Counted from the first letter of the stretch, positions 17,996 through 27,691 are shown. The stretch is DNA of 64,000 nucleotides from UKL13-2 sp038321965 (GCA_038321965.1 JBBQFL010000020.1:9803-73802); one strand, 5' to 3'. Made by a program: numbers and translations. The notes: generated by a model from the letters alone, not told the origin.

Positions 17996-18991
17996 ATGAA
18001 ACGAATTCTGCTTGCCCTGTTCGGATTGGCGTTTGCGGGTGTTATCGCCGGTGCGGGCTGGTTCTATTTTTTTGCGAACAATCCACTGCCGCTCCCGCAG
18101 CGCCCATTTGAGTTCAACGTCAAACCGGGCGCATCACTCAAAAGCCTTTCCAGACAACTGACCGAAGCTGGACTGCTACCGGAAGCCCAGAGTTTCTGGT
18201 TGTTGGGTAGAGCGCTCGATCAGGCAACTGGCATACAAGCTGGCACCTACCGTTTGACTGATGCTGTTACCCCGCTGGCGCTACTGAAGAAACTCAACGA
18301 CGGCGATGTCGTCACAATTGCGGTCACGTTTGTTGAAGGCATCACCTTCCTGGAAATGCGTGAGCACCTGGAAAGTACCCGGGAATTGCAGGTCACGCTC
18401 CGCGGACTGTCGAATATGGATGTCATGCGAAAAATTGGTGCTGCCGAATCCAACCCGGAGGGCCTGTTCTTTCCCGACACGTACCGGTTTTCGGCCGGCA
18501 CCACGGACCTTGAACTGTTAAAGAAAAGCTACCGCATGATGCAGCAAAAGCTGGCGCTTGCCTGGGCTCAGCGTGATGCCAACCTGCCGTATAGAGGGCC
18601 GTATGAAGCGCTGATCATGGCGTCCATCATCGAGAAAGAAACTGGCAAGGCGGATGAGCGGCCATTGATTGGCGCGGTGTTTACCAACCGGCTGAGGATT
18701 CCCATGCGATTGCAAACCGACCCTACGGTAATTTACGGCATGGGACAGCGGTTTGACGGCAATATTCGGCGTCGCGACCTGACGACCGATACACCATACA
18801 ACACCTATACCCGGGATGGCCTGCCACCGACGCCGATTGCCATGCCTGGCTGGAACTCGCTGCTGGCGGCAGTAAAGCCGGCACAATCGGACAAGCTATA
18901 CTTTGTGGCGAAAGGCGACGGTAGTCATACGTTCTCGCGTTCACTTGAAGAACACAATCGCGCCGTCGCGAAATACCAGCTCGGAAAGTGA
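17996..18991 (+). CDS. mltG: Endolytic murein transglycosylase MltG (YceG)
   Basis: Inner-membrane lytic transglycosylase that cleaves nascent glycan strands and so sets their length. 331 aa, one N-terminal transmembrane segment (residues 4-25, LLALFGLAFAGVIAGAGWFYFF), a LysM-like region and the YceG catalytic domain. The catalytic Glu is in ASIIEKETGKADERPLIGAVF, and LQTDPTVIYGMG and DTPYNTYTRDGLPPTPIAMPG are family signatures. It lies between fabF and tmk as in many proteobacteria. Confidence 0.95.
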   Translation: MKRILLALFGLAFAGVIAGAGWFYFFANNPLPLPQRPFEFNVKPGASLKSLSRQLTEAGLLPEAQSFWLLGRALDQATGIQAGTYRLTDAVTPLALLKKLNDGDVVTIAVTFVEGITFLEMREHLESTRELQVTLRGLSNMDVMRKIGAAESNPEGLFFPDTYRFSAGTTDLELLKKSYRMMQQKLALAWAQRDANLPYRGPYEALIMASIIEKETGKADERPLIGAVFTNRLRIPMRLQTDPTVIYGMGQRFDGNIRRRDLTTDTPYNTYTRDGLPPTPIAMPGWNSLLAAVKPAQSDKLYFVAKGDGSHTFSRSLEEHNRAVAKYQLGK

Positions 18992-18992
18992 C

Positions 18993-19601
18993 ATGGCAGG
19001 CAAGTTCATTACGCTTGAGGGAATCGATGGTGCCGGCAAGTCCTCCCATTCGGCCTTCATTGTCGAGCGCATCAAATCGCGTGGTATCGAGGTGGTGTCC
19101 ACCAGAGAGCCGGGTGGTACTGCGCTTGGCGAGAAATTGCGCGGCATCGTGCTCAACGAAAAAATGCACGCTGACACCGAAATACTGCTCATGTTTGCGT
19201 CACGCACGGAGCAACTCGCCGAGGTAATTTCGCCTGCGCTTGCGCGAGGGGCTTGGGTATTGTGCGATCGCTTTACGGATTCCACATTTGCCTATCAGTG
19301 TGGGGGACGCGGCCAATCCGAGGCGCGAATTGCTGCGATGGAGCAATGGGTGCACGGGCACTTGCAGCCAGATTTGACGCTGCTGTTCGACGCGCCGCTG
19401 GACGTCGCTCGCGAACGTCTCAAAATGGGAACGTCGTCTCCTGACAAATTCGAACGCGAGCAGGAACTATTCTTTGCCAACGTTCGCTCTGCGTACTTGA
19501 AGCGCGCGGCGCAGTTTCCTCAGCGCATTAAAGTCGTCGATTCGGCACGCAGTATCCTGGACATCCGCACTGATCTGGCGACACTACTCGACTCGCTATG
19601 A
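18993..19601 (+). CDS. tmk: Thymidylate kinase
   Basis: Phosphorylates dTMP to dTDP. 202 aa from MAGKFITLEGIDGAGKSS, where GIDGAGKSS is the P-loop; the DR(F/Y) motif is in LCDRFTDSTFAYQ, and TREPGGTALGEKLR is canonical. The ATG lies one base after the mltG stop; the longer open frame upstream only overlaps mltG. The stop overlaps holB (ATGA). Confidence 0.96.
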   Translation: MAGKFITLEGIDGAGKSSHSAFIVERIKSRGIEVVSTREPGGTALGEKLRGIVLNEKMHADTEILLMFASRTEQLAEVISPALARGAWVLCDRFTDSTFAYQCGGRGQSEARIAAMEQWVHGHLQPDLTLLFDAPLDVARERLKMGTSSPDKFEREQELFFANVRSAYLKRAAQFPQRIKVVDSARSILDIRTDLATLLDSL

Positions 19602-20617
19602 GCATAACCTTGCTGCCTTGGCACGACAAACCGCTGCGGGAATTGTTGGCCAGACGTGATCGGCTGCCGCATGCCCTGCTTCTGTATGGCCACCAGGGTA
19701 TCGGCAAGGTGCAATTCGCCCGTGCGCTGTCGCAGTCGCTGCTTTGCGAATCTCCTGAACATGGAGTCGCTTGTGGCACATGTAGTGCCTGCGGCTGGTT
19801 CAGTCAAGGCAATCACCCGGACTTTCGTGAGCTAGTGCCAGAGGCGTTAAGTGTGGACGAGGCCGATCCGGACGCGCCTGTTGATGCGGATGCCAAGGAA
19901 AAGAAGAAGAGTAAAGAAATCAAAGTCGAGCAGATCCGCAATATTGCTGATTTCATGACGCTCTCTACCCATCGCGACGGATTTCGGGTCTTGTTGATCC
20001 ATCCCGCTGAAACCCTCAATGCCAACGCCGCCAACGCGTTGTTGAAAACGCTGGAGGAGCCGCCGCCGCGCACGCTGATTGTGCTGGTAACCGATCAGAT
20101 CGGCCGGTTGATGGCCACCATCAAAAGCCGCTGTCAGCGGATCATGGTGCCAGCACCCGACGAAGCTACCGCCATTGCGTGGCTATCATTGCAGGGGGTT
20201 GCCGATGCCGAGGTTGCTCTCGGTCAGGCAGGCGGCGCACCACTGCACGCCGTTACCTTCGCTGACGCCGAATACCAGTCGCAGCGCAAGGCATTCCTGC
20301 AGGCACTTGCCGCCACCGATCCCGATCATCTTGCGACTGCGCAGGCGCTTGAAAAAAGTGATCTGATCAACGTGATTACTTGGTTGCAGACCTGGGTGAG
20401 TGATCTTGCCCTCGCGCGGGTGAGTGGTGAAGTACGGCACCACCGAGATCAGAAAAACGCGATTGGCCGTATCGCATCAAAAGTTGATCTGCCTGCGTTG
20501 TTTCGTTTCGAGTCACAATTGCGACAGGCACGCCGATCAATCCATCACCCGCTGAATGCAAGACTTTTGCTCGAACAATTGCTAATATCGTATTCGATTG
20601 CAATCACACCCACCTAG
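19598..20617 (+). CDS. holB: DNA polymerase III subunit delta prime
   Basis: Clamp-loader subunit, 339 aa, AAA+ fold. A zinc module with four Cys is seen in LLCESPEHGVACGTCSACGWF. The P-loop position reads GHQGIGKVQ, with Val where an active ATPase has Ser/Thr, as expected for the non-hydrolysing delta prime subunit. NANAANALLKTLEEPPPRT is the family signature. An insert rich in Lys and Asp (KEKKKSKEIKVEQ) follows the zinc module. The gene is coupled to tmk and leads into pilZ after 9 bp. Confidence 0.94.
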   Translation: MSITLLPWHDKPLRELLARRDRLPHALLLYGHQGIGKVQFARALSQSLLCESPEHGVACGTCSACGWFSQGNHPDFRELVPEALSVDEADPDAPVDADAKEKKKSKEIKVEQIRNIADFMTLSTHRDGFRVLLIHPAETLNANAANALLKTLEEPPPRTLIVLVTDQIGRLMATIKSRCQRIMVPAPDEATAIAWLSLQGVADAEVALGQAGGAPLHAVTFADAEYQSQRKAFLQALAATDPDHLATAQALEKSDLINVITWLQTWVSDLALARVSGEVRHHRDQKNAIGRIASKVDLPALFRFESQLRQARRSIHHPLNARLLLEQLLISYSIAITPT

Positions 20618-20626
20618 AGTACCGAG

Positions 20627-20992
20627 ATGGCCGACAGCAACGTAACCCCGATCAAGCGACCTGACGTGATCTCCCTGAATCTCAAGGGCAAGAGTGCGTT
20701 GTATGCTGCATGGATGCCGTTGTTGAAAGGTGGCGGGCTATTCATGCATTCGACGGTCGATCACAAGCTGGGCGACGAAATACTGCTGGTGCTCACCTTC
20801 CTCGACGAGGTCACCAAGATTCCGCTGTCTGGCACGGTCGCGTGGATCAATCCGCCACATGCACATGGCAATCGTCCTCAAGGCGTGGGAATTCGACTGC
20901 CGGACAACGAGATCGGCCAGAGTTTGAAAAAGAAAATCGAAGGTATTCTGGCGCCGGTTGCCAAGTCTGACCGCGCTACCCACACACTTTAG
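20627..20992 (+). CDS. pilZ: Type IV pilus PilZ protein
   Basis: 121-aa single PilZ domain. The c-di-GMP-binding RxxxR and (D/N)xSxxG motifs are absent, as in the type IV pilus PilZ that acts with PilB rather than as a c-di-GMP receptor. Recognisable segments are LLKGGGLFM, LLVLTFLDE and GTVAWINPPHAHGNRPQGVGI. The holB-pilZ-tatD order is widely conserved. No other pilus gene is in the window. Confidence 0.88.
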   Translation: MADSNVTPIKRPDVISLNLKGKSALYAAWMPLLKGGGLFMHSTVDHKLGDEILLVLTFLDEVTKIPLSGTVAWINPPHAHGNRPQGVGIRLPDNEIGQSLKKKIEGILAPVAKSDRATHTL

Positions 20993-21042
20993 CGGCCGAT
21001 TTCCCGTGCGCCGCGCGGGGAGCAGGGCTTCAGTATCGCTAA

Positions 21043-21657
21043 CTAAACGATGCTTTCTTTAGACGCCCGATCCAGCCATTTTTCGTTATTCGGCGGCACG
21101 AAGCTCTGCATGCGACCGAGCAAAGACGCAATGCCGGTATCGACAAGCAAGCTGTCCCGATGCGCATCACGAAGCAGGCGTTGATCTCTCGCATGATCCA
21201 GGAAATGTACGAGGTGATCGAAGAAGCCCGATACATTCAGGAGGCCGACCGGCAACGAGTGGTACGCTAGTTGTTGCCAGGTAAGCGCTTCAAATAGCTC
21301 GTCCAATGTGCCGTACCCACCCGGCAGCGCGACAAACCCGTCGCAAAGCTGCGTCATCAGCGCCTTGCGCTCATGCATGGTTTCCACAACATGCATTTGG
21401 GTCAGCCCCGTGTGGCCAACCTCTTTTTCCATGAGCTTTCGGGGAATCACGCCGACCACTTCGCCACCCGACGACAGGCACGCATCTGCTGCAATGCCCA
21501 TCAGCCCGACGTGACCACCGCCATAAATTAGCCGAATACTATTGTGCGCCAGCGTCCTGCCAAGTTCGGCTGCAGCCAGCTTGAAGGCCGGATCAGCACC
21601 GGGGCTTGAGCCACAGAACAGGCAGATTGCATTGATTTTTTTGGGGTTTGTATCCAT
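21043..21657 (-). CDS. LOG family protein (cytokinin riboside 5'-monophosphate phosphoribohydrolase-like)
   Basis: 204-aa Rossmann-like protein of the TIGR00730/LOG family. Motifs: CLFCGSSPGADPAF, LIYGGGHVGLMG, and the signature PGGYGTLDELFEALTWQQL with catalytic Arg/Glu nearby (MHERKALMTQL). Homologues split N6-modified AMP or other nucleoside monophosphates; the bacterial role is general nucleotide metabolism. It interrupts the pilZ-tatD pair on the opposite strand and diverges from tatD across 53 bp. Confidence 0.9.
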   Translation of the reverse strand: MDTNPKKINAICLFCGSSPGADPAFKLAAAELGRTLAHNSIRLIYGGGHVGLMGIAADACLSSGGEVVGVIPRKLMEKEVGHTGLTQMHVVETMHERKALMTQLCDGFVALPGGYGTLDELFEALTWQQLAYHSLPVGLLNVSGFFDHLVHFLDHARDQRLLRDAHRDSLLVDTGIASLLGRMQSFVPPNNEKWLDRASKESIV

Positions 21658-21710
21658 CTGTGAATTATACCGACGCCCGATGCGGCGTTCGGCGATGCGA
21701 TAATGGCCGC

Positions 21711-22484
21711 ATGTTTATCGACTCACACTGCCATCTGGATTTTCCGGAACTCGAAGCTGATCGCGTCAACGTGCTGGCGCTCATGCAAAGCAATGGGGTT
21801 ACCCATGCGATGACGATTTCAACAACGCTGAAATCGTTTCCAGCCGTCCGTGCCATCGCCGAAGCTAACCAACACATCTGGTGTTCGGCAGGCGTGCACC
21901 CTGACGAACAGGTAGATGATCATGAGGCTTCACTGGATGAATTATTGTCCATGGCCGATCACCCAAAAGTCGTCGCCATCGGCGAGACGGGGCTCGATTA
22001 CTATCGGCTGCCTGAGCCACTCGACTGGCAGCGCGAACGCTTTCGCGTGCATATTCGCGCCGCGAAGCAAACCGGTAAGCCGCTGGTGATACACACCCGA
22101 AATTCTCATGCCGACACGCTGCGCATCATGGCCGAGGAGGGCGCATCGCAGGTCGGCGGCGTGATGCATTGCTTCACCGAAGTACAGGAAGTCGCTGATG
22201 CCGCGATGGCAATGAACTTCTACATTTCGTTTTCCGGCATCGTTACCTTCAAGAATGCGAAGGATTTGAAAGAGGTCGCGAAGAATATCCCGCTGGATCG
22301 CATGCTGATCGAGACCGACTCTCCATACCTTGCCCCGACGCCATTCCGCGGCAAGATGAATCAGCCGGGATATGTGAAGCACGTCGCCGAGCACATTGCG
22401 GAGTTAAGAGGCATCTCAGTCGAAGCAGTGGCGGCGGCAACAACCGCGAATTTTTTCCGGCTGTTTTCGTACGCGAAGGCTTAG
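21711..22484 (+). CDS. tatD: TatD-family metal-dependent deoxyribonuclease
   Basis: 257-aa TIM-barrel hydrolase with DNase activity. Metal ligands are seen in FIDSHCHLDFPEL, GETGLDYYR, PLVIHTRNSHAD, GVMHCFTE and LIETDSPYLAPTPFRGK. The start at 21711 gives the standard MFIDSHCHLD N-terminus; 21 extra in-frame residues upstream have no family match. It closes the conserved tmk-holB-pilZ-tatD group. Confidence 0.94.
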   Translation: MFIDSHCHLDFPELEADRVNVLALMQSNGVTHAMTISTTLKSFPAVRAIAEANQHIWCSAGVHPDEQVDDHEASLDELLSMADHPKVVAIGETGLDYYRLPEPLDWQRERFRVHIRAAKQTGKPLVIHTRNSHADTLRIMAEEGASQVGGVMHCFTEVQEVADAAMAMNFYISFSGIVTFKNAKDLKEVAKNIPLDRMLIETDSPYLAPTPFRGKMNQPGYVKHVAEHIAELRGISVEAVAAATTANFFRLFSYAKA

Positions 22485-22511
22485 CGGCTTCGCGTTGACC
22501 TGCCCTCACTC

Positions 22512-24218
22512 ATGATCAACTTCCCCCTTCATCGTGACGATTTCGTTTGGCTGCTCGGCAGCCTCTGCAATATTCATCGCGTTCCGTTTGACGCGCGCCT
22601 GGTGCTTTCACAGTACCCGCCACCATACTCAACAGACAAGCTTGAGCAAGCTGCCAAGGCGCTAGGGCTTGAACTTAAAACCGTCAACGTTTCGGAAAAA
22701 ATGCCCTTGGAATCGTTGCCCACGCCATTTGTGGTTCTGTCGCGCGAAGCCGCGGAGGGAAGGCAAAACGAGCAAACTTCAGTGGTCGATGACGTAAAAC
22801 AAGCGACGGGAATGGCGACGCTGGTGGTGCGTGTTGACGCTGAAAAAATGCTGCTCTTCAAATCAGGCAGTCAAACGCCGATCACTGTCGATGCCAGCAG
22901 CTTCCAGCAACAGTATCTGGAAACGGTTTATCTGTTCCATTCCAAGAACAAAACCGTCAAAGACGACGACAGGCCAGAGGATTCGCGTTTCTTTGGTTTC
23001 CAGTGGTTTCTGCCGGAGGTTCTCAAGCACAAACGCATCTGGCGCGATGTGTTGCTGGCGTCCCTCGTTATTCAGTTGATCGCACTCGTCACGCCACTGT
23101 GCACGCAAGCGGTAATCGACAAGGTCGTCGTTCACCAGACGCTCAACACGCTTTACGTGATCGCGTTCGCTCTGGTGGTGTTCATGCTGTTCACGGCCAT
23201 TCTCTCGTGGGTGCGTCAATACCTCGTCATACACACCGGAAATCGAATCGATGCCGCGCTCGGTGCTGCCGTTTTCAGCCGGTTGTTTCGTCTGCCCACC
23301 CGCTATTTTGAAAGTCGTCCGACTGGCGTCATTGCCGCGCGTCTGCATGGCATAGAAAGCATCCGCGAATTCATTACCGGCGCGGGGGTGACGCTTATTC
23401 TTGATCTGCCGTTCCTGTTGATTTTCATGGGGATCATGTTTTATTACAGCGTTCCATTAACGCTCATTACGCTTACCATCATCGCCATCATCGCCGCGAT
23501 GAGTTTTTTCATGGCACCGCTGTTTCAGGAGCGGCTGAATCAGCAGTTCATGCTGGGTGCGCGCAATCAGGCTTTCCTGACCGAATACGTGGCAGGCATC
23601 GAGACCGTAAAGTCCCTGCAGATGGAGCCGCAACTGATCAACCGCTACTCGGAATATCTCTCCACCTATCTCGACACCAGTTTCAAGACCAAGCAGCTCG
23701 GCAACACGTACAACACTATCGCCAACGCGCTCGACCAATGTATGACGATCTTGATCCTCTGCGTTGGTGCCTGGCAGGTAATGAATCGCCCGGATTTCAC
23801 TATCGGCATGCTGGTCGCTTTCCAGATGTTCTCGGGCCGCGTATCGCAGCCGATGCTGCGCATCGTCGGTCTCTGGCAGAATTTCCAGCAGACGCAGATT
23901 GCAGTGCGCCGCCTCGCCGACATTATGAACTCGCCCGTTGAGCCCTACTCTGTCGTGCCCCAAACGCAGTCGAGCGCAAAAGGCGAAATCGAATTTCGGG
24001 ACGTCAGCTTTCGTTATCGCGAGGACCTGCCATTTCTGTATCAAGGATTGAATCTGCGGATTCCGCCAGGCGAATGCGCCGTATTGATGGGCCCCAGCGG
24101 CTGCGGCAAGAGTACGCTCGCCAAACTACTGCAGGGCTTTTACGTGCCAACCAGCGGCATCATTCACATCGACGGCAAGGATCATCGATACCTTGCTGCC
24201 AACGAACTGCGCAGCTAA
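22512..24218 (+). pseudogene. Type I secretion (RTX) ABC transporter, truncated in the ATPase domain
   Basis: 568 codons of an HlyB-like exporter. An N-terminal C39-peptidase-like domain (about 1-125) is followed by a six-helix exporter domain (about 170-440) and the beginning of the nucleotide-binding domain with Walker A GPSGCGKST near residue 527. The reading frame stops about 34 residues after Walker A, at 24216. The Q-loop, ABC signature LSGGQ, Walker B and H-loop are all missing, whereas HlyB is about 700 aa. The sequence after the stop belongs to an RTX exoprotein in another frame. The transporter cannot be a functional ATPase. No HlyD or TolC partner is nearby. Confidence 0.88.
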
Positions 24219-24864
24219 GCTCACTGGTGGCAACGGCAACAACACCTTCTTCGGCGGTGCAGGCCAGGACAAGATCGTTTCCGGCAGCGGTAACGATCTG
24301 TTCGCATTCAACGCCGGTGATGGCGATGACCACATCAAGCTCGGTGGTGGAACTGATGCCCTGTCCCTTGGTGACGGGATTAAGTATGAAGACCTCGCGC
24401 TGAGCAAACACGGTAACGATCTGAAGCTGAGCCTGGGCAACGGCGACACCATTACCTTTGACGATTGGTACAGCAGTGCAGCCAACCGCAGCCTGGTCAA
24501 TCTGCAAGTGATCGCCGATAGCCTGGGTGACTTTGCGCCCAAAGGTAGCAACGCCATCAAGGACAACCGGGTGGAGCGATTTAACTTCCAGGCATTGGTC
24601 GCTTCCTTCGATGCCGCACGCACAGCCAAGCCGAACCTGAACCGCTGGCAAATGATGGACTCCATGCTGGCCAATCATCTGGTGGGCAGTGATACCGCCG
24701 CACTGGGTGGCGATCTCGCGTACCGGTATGGGCATGATGGTTCGCTTGCCAATGTGGGCGTGGATGCGGCGCAGGCGATGCTGGCCAATGCGCAACTGAA
24801 CGTAAATCCGCAGGCGTTGCAGGCCGTGGCTGCCTTGCGGGCGGGGAGCCAGCAGTTGATGTAG
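24219..24864 (+). pseudogene. 3' end of an RTX (haemolysin-type calcium-binding) exoprotein gene
   Basis: About 215 codons, frame-shifted relative to the upstream transporter. It begins directly with nonapeptide-type repeats (LTGGNGNNTFFGGAGQDKI, VSGSGNDLFAFNAGDGDD), then KYEDLALSKHGNDLKLSLG and ITFDDWY, the haemolysin-type calcium-binding-related domain, and ends in the Ala/Gln-rich tail typical of the uncleaved C-terminal type I secretion signal. No N-terminal part exists. It reads as the last few hundred base pairs of a large exoprotein gene joined to the broken transporter. An ATG at 24193, within transporter sequence, could initiate it by chance. Confidence 0.82.
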
Positions 24865-24870
24865 TCGAAC

Positions 24871-26055
24871 GTGAAGAAAGTATTGTTCGCATGGGAGTTG
24901 GGCGCGCACTACGGCCATATTGCCCAGCTCATCCCGGTCGCGCGCAAATTGCGCAAATTGGGATGCGAAGTACAGTTCGCATTGGGTGATTGTTCCAGCG
25001 CGGCTCAGCTGCTATCACCAGAGGCGATGCCTTTTCTGCAAGCGCCGATGGTACGCCAGCCCAAGAACTATCCTGGCGCACCCGCGAGTTACCCGGATAT
25101 CCTCCGGCGATTCGGTTTTGGCGACGCGACCGCACTTCACCGTCTGGTGCTTGCATGGCGAGCGCTCGTAAAGTCGGCAAGCCCGGATGTGATCGTGCTG
25201 CATAGCGCGCCGGTCGCCGCGTTGGCAACGATGGGCGCCAGTGCGCGGCGCGTCATGCTCGGAATGGGTTGGGATGTGCCACCGCTGGAAGAACCCATGC
25301 GCCGATTTTGGCCGCGAGCCAACGTCAGCGAGGCCGCGATCGCAGCAATTCAAAATGAAGTCGAGCTAAACGTCACCGCAGTGCTTCAAGCTCTAGGCGA
25401 AAAAGCAGACGCCCGCCTGAAGCAAATTTTTCAGGCGGACCAACGACTTTTGAGTACCCTGCCTGACCTTGACCATTATCCTGATCGCGTCGAGGAGACG
25501 ACCTATGCCGGCCCGCTTTTTATGGACGATGCAGGCGTCGCGGCGGCTTATCCGCAGGCCGCAGGGCCGAGAATATTTGTCTATCTGCGCGACGACACGC
25601 CGCACTATCAGGATGTGCTGCACGCTCTCGGCGACAAGGCTGGCCGCTACATCGCAGTCTTGCCTAACGTGGACACAACCATGCGACAACAATTGATCGA
25701 GCGCGGCTGGCAGATCCACACCACACCGATTAAGCTCGCATCGATTGCGGATGCCACCGCTATCGCGATTACCAATGGCGGGCATGGTGTGCTGAGTCAT
25801 TTCGCATTGAAGGGTGTTCCATGTGTTGTCCTCCCCAGCAATATCGACCAGCTGATGCTCGGTGCGCGAGTAGCCGAAGCGGGGCTCGGTACAGTATTGC
25901 CACCCGGCGCGTCGCTGAATTTAACGTCAGTGCTGGACGCATGGCTGGGAGGAACGCAATCGCGAGACAGATTGAAAGCGTTCAAGGTCGAGAATCGCAA
26001 CGTTTCTCCAGCCACGACAGCAGAGCTGATGGCCCGGTGCGTAATAGCGGCTTGA
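24871..26055 (+). CDS. Glycosyltransferase, GT1/GT28-like (UDP-glucuronosyl/MGT type)
   Basis: 394 aa from a GTG start six bases after the RTX fragment. The N-terminus KKVLFAWELGAHYGHIAQLIPVARKL is the GT-B acceptor-domain start with the catalytic-type His. The C-terminal half has AIAITNGGHGVLSHFALKGVPCVVLP and QLMLGARVAEAGLG, the nucleotide-sugar binding region of family 1/28 enzymes. Acceptor unknown. The adjacency to the RTX scar raises the possibility that it once modified the exoprotein, but that is a guess. Confidence 0.84.
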   Translation: MKKVLFAWELGAHYGHIAQLIPVARKLRKLGCEVQFALGDCSSAAQLLSPEAMPFLQAPMVRQPKNYPGAPASYPDILRRFGFGDATALHRLVLAWRALVKSASPDVIVLHSAPVAALATMGASARRVMLGMGWDVPPLEEPMRRFWPRANVSEAAIAAIQNEVELNVTAVLQALGEKADARLKQIFQADQRLLSTLPDLDHYPDRVEETTYAGPLFMDDAGVAAAYPQAAGPRIFVYLRDDTPHYQDVLHALGDKAGRYIAVLPNVDTTMRQQLIERGWQIHTTPIKLASIADATAIAITNGGHGVLSHFALKGVPCVVLPSNIDQLMLGARVAEAGLGTVLPPGASLNLTSVLDAWLGGTQSRDRLKAFKVENRNVSPATTAELMARCVIAA

Positions 26056-26386
26056 CACGTGAATCTCTGGCGCGTTTTTTTCAAATACGCAATTTCTATT
26101 TATGATGGTCATGGGCCTTTGCGTTACTCAAAAGAACCGCCAAAGGTAAAAGTCTTTTATTGGCCGGGATCTCCAGACGCTCGCGGAGGCCGCGCCAGAT
26201 AATGAGTTTTTCCTTTTGACGCCTACACTGCGGTTGAATCGTGAATTTGTGTAGCCGCGAGGCGTTCTGGTTGTCGCGTGCTGGTATTTCAGCGCAGAAT
26301 GTTCGCCTGAGTAGGGTGTTTCGTTAACGGCAGCCTAGGTTCCACCGATATCGCCCTGTTTGTAACCGCGCCAATATGGATGTCAT
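26056..26386. other. Intergenic gap, no gene seen
   Basis: About 330 bp between the glycosyltransferase and the kinase gene. It contains short A+T-rich stretches near 26085-26160 but no coding frame, tRNA or clear terminator that I can support. It probably carries the promoter of the kinase gene. Confidence 0.4.
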
Positions 26387-27691
26387 GTGGCTCATATCGT
26401 GATCGTCGACGACGAGGATTTGTACATTGAATTTGCCGCGATGGCGCTGAAATCGGTCGGCCATACGGTGACCGTAACCACATCGCCGCGCGTTGCGATC
26501 GGTCTGGTTGACGCCAATCCACCGGATTTAGTGATATCGGATATCAACATGCCGGAGATGACCGGATTTGAGTTGGCCGCAATCATGAATACGGATGGTG
26601 CTCGGCGCTGGATTCCGGTCATTTTTATGTCCTCGCGCGATGACGGTCTATCTCTGAAGGAGGCATTCGGCGTCGGTGCGGTGGACTATTTGGTGAAACC
26701 CTTCAAACGCCAACATCTGCTCGACACGGTTAACAAGAAACTTGCCGAAACCGAGCGCCGCCGTACCGCCCGGGACTTGCCGCAAAACGCTGCGGACCCA
26801 GCAGACCATGATTCCATGCCGGTGATACCCGGTTACACATTGATCTGTCCACTCGGCGCGGGTGGTATGGGGCACGTTTACCTGGCGGACCGAAACAAAA
26901 ACGGCATGCGTTGCGCTCTGAAAGTGTTGGCGCTGGCGGACGAAGGTAAAGCGCAGAATGAAATACTGATGCGCTTTCTGGAGGAACGGGCCATTCTGGC
27001 GCGCATCGAGCACCCGAACGTTGCCAGGGTATTCGATCACGGCATCAATGACAACCACGTTTTTATCGCGATTGAATTTTTCCCATGCGGTGATTTGAAG
27101 ACTGCCATGGATAACGGGATTTCGGTGACGACTTCCCTGTCCTGTGTACGGCAAATCGCGGAGGGGCTGGCATGCGTTCACGCCCAGGGCATTGTGCATC
27201 GCGACATCAAGCCTGCCAACATCATGCTGCGCAAGGATGGCTCTATCGCACTGGTTGATTTCGGTATCGCCAAGGCGCTCGATGCGGTGAGCACGCTAAC
27301 CCGACATGGCGACACGGTCGGCACGCCGCACTATATGAGCCCCGAGCAGATCAATGCCGCTACACTGGATGCGCGCAGCGATCTATACAGCCTCGGCGCA
27401 ATGTTTTATGAAATGTTGACGCATAAACGTCTTTTTACCGGCGAGCGAATGGAGACGATTTTGATGCAGCATCTGCACGCGGCGCGACCGTTATTGCCAC
27501 GCAACCTGAGCATTCTTCAGCCGTTGCTAGACATGCTGCTCGCCATTAGGCCTGCCGAGCGCTTTCCGGATGCAGCGGCATTTCTCCGGGCTTTCTCGGT
27601 AGTTGAATTGATGCGTTTCAGCGAGGATATCGACGCAAACCACAAGTCATTTTCGGGAATGGCCGATCTCGATACTCTACCGAACGCCTGA
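26387..27691 (+). CDS. Response regulator-Ser/Thr protein kinase fusion
   Basis: 434 aa from a GTG start; nearby ATG codons are out of frame. Residues 1-120 form a receiver domain with IVDDED, phosphoacceptor Asp52 in VISDINMPEMTG and Lys in YLVKPFKR. After a linker, residues 145-410 form a Hanks-type (PknB-like) kinase: glycine loop GAGGMGHVYLA, ATP-binding Lys in RCALKVL, HRDIKPANIML with catalytic Asp273, VDFGIAKAL and GTPHYMSPEQ. The layout implies that phosphorelay input controls Ser/Thr phosphorylation. There is no transmembrane anchor or adjacent histidine kinase or phosphatase. Confidence 0.93.
   Translation: MAHIVIVDDEDLYIEFAAMALKSVGHTVTVTTSPRVAIGLVDANPPDLVISDINMPEMTGFELAAIMNTDGARRWIPVIFMSSRDDGLSLKEAFGVGAVDYLVKPFKRQHLLDTVNKKLAETERRRTARDLPQNAADPADHDSMPVIPGYTLICPLGAGGMGHVYLADRNKNGMRCALKVLALADEGKAQNEILMRFLEERAILARIEHPNVARVFDHGINDNHVFIAIEFFPCGDLKTAMDNGISVTTSLSCVRQIAEGLACVHAQGIVHRDIKPANIMLRKDGSIALVDFGIAKALDAVSTLTRHGDTVGTPHYMSPEQINAATLDARSDLYSLGAMFYEMLTHKRLFTGERMETILMQHLHAARPLLPRNLSILQPLLDMLLAIRPAERFPDAAAFLRAFSVVELMRFSEDIDANHKSFSGMADLDTLPNA

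Noticed and set aside
23457..24044. 195-codon minus-strand frame opposite the RTX exporter
   Set aside because: Antisense to a recognisable exporter domain, no start signal or motif.
22512..24864. Functional type I secretion system
   Set aside because: The exporter lacks Walker B, the signature motif and the H-loop, the exoprotein lacks its N-terminus, and no membrane-fusion partner is present.
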